Assembly: GCA_913054205.1 (NCBI GenBank)
Contig: CAJXJM010000187.1
Span: forward strand, 1-5,641
Reading direction: 5' to 3'
Length of the DNA: 5,641 nt
From: an uncultured Rhodospirillaceae bacterium
GTDB taxonomy: Bacteria; Pseudomonadota; Alphaproteobacteria; Rhodospirillales; UBA2165
Both the position numbers and the translations under genes were made by a program. The notes under the pieces were generated by a model. That model was not told the DNA's origin, did not search any database, and saw only the letters and a program-made list of their open reading frames with translations. The stretch's first letter is position 1; every line of letters starts with the position of its first letter. Shown here piece after piece: positions 5,356 to 5,641 of the stretch.

Positions 5356-5641
5356 GGTGATGTTCCTTTCCGTATTCCGAACCCCGAAATTGGAGCTACT
5401 TAATAGAACACGGCCGGTCCATCCCATTAGCAGGCATTAAGGTTATTAGTTAGAACTTTGTATTTTTTGCATACTTTTAGTGCATTGTGCCAGATGCAAC
5501 TTGCCTAATTTGGATATTCCGTCCTAGGCTATAACTCGGTTCGAATTACTTTCATCATCATATAAGTTCTATAATTACCATTCATTTTCGGATCAAGGTG
5601 GCGTAATCTCGCGATCTGATAATTACTCAATACTGCGATTT
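5356..5641. other. AT-rich upstream region of the RidA-like gene, no gene seen
   Basis: This 286-base stretch reaches the right edge without a credible coding frame. It contains the strong ribosome site for ATG 5355 (complement of 5363-5369). A possible sigma70-type promoter reads leftwards: TTGATC (complement of 5591-5596), a 17-base spacer, then TATAGA (complement of 5568-5573); each hexamer matches consensus at four of six positions. It would leave a leader of about 200 bases. A TATAAT also occurs on the plus strand at 5570-5575, without a good -35 box. GCAT/ATGC inverted repeats occur around 5470-5505 and may be an operator. Confidence 0.35.

Noticed and set aside
5176..5427. Minus-strand frame containing ATG 5355
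   Set aside because: Its product has no recognisable features; the conserved RidA-like protein reads in the neighbouring frame, so only the start region is meaningful.
1..5641. CRISPR array or riboswitch
   Set aside because: No regularly spaced repeats and no recognisable aptamer core were seen on either strand.

Overview
The window looks like a piece of a bacterial chromosome, most likely from a proteobacterium and perhaps an alphaproteobacterium. This rests on gene content, moderate GC, good Shine-Dalgarno sites and compact operons; no rRNA or marker gene confirms it. The theme is aromatic or xenobiotic catabolism: a CocE/NonD-type hydrolase, a two-subunit Rieske ring-hydroxylating oxygenase, a LigF-like glutathione S-transferase and a RidA/YjgF-like protein.

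Layout. Positions 1-916 (minus) hold the N-terminal 305 residues of the hydrolase, which runs off the left edge. A 94-base divergent control region (917-1010) with small repeats separates it from the oxygenase alpha gene (1011-2244, plus). The alpha gene is broken: the reading frame changes near 1791-1800, and the catalytic domain seems to lack about 45 residues there. The beta gene (2241-2807) is intact and overlaps the end of alpha by ATGA. The GST gene (4026-4802, plus) would be next in the operon, and the RidA-like gene (4841 to about 5355, minus) converges on it.

The surprise lies between beta and GST. The last 24 codons of beta occur twice: once in the intact gene (2733-2807) and once as a diverged fragment directly before the GST ribosome-binding site (3939-4013). 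The 75-base copies differ at 14 positions, yet 23 of 24 amino acids agree. Between them sits about 1.1 kb of AT-rich DNA carrying a broken, secreted C-type-lectin-like gene on the minus strand (2859-3649) and a degenerate tRNA-Ser(UGA)-like sequence (3798-3880). I read this as foreign DNA, or the scar of a recombination between two related operons, lying inside an ancestral alpha-beta-GST operon. No integrase or transposase is visible.

Three of the coding regions (alpha, lectin, RidA-like) each need a one-base correction to read through. Either the locus is decaying or the sequence contains indel errors. The apparent internal loss in alpha and the duplicated beta tail cannot be explained by single-base errors. 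If intact elsewhere, the set would fit a pathway in which the dioxygenase attacks an aromatic ring, the GST acts on an ether or other electrophilic intermediate, and the hydrolase and RidA-like protein process products; this is inference from context.
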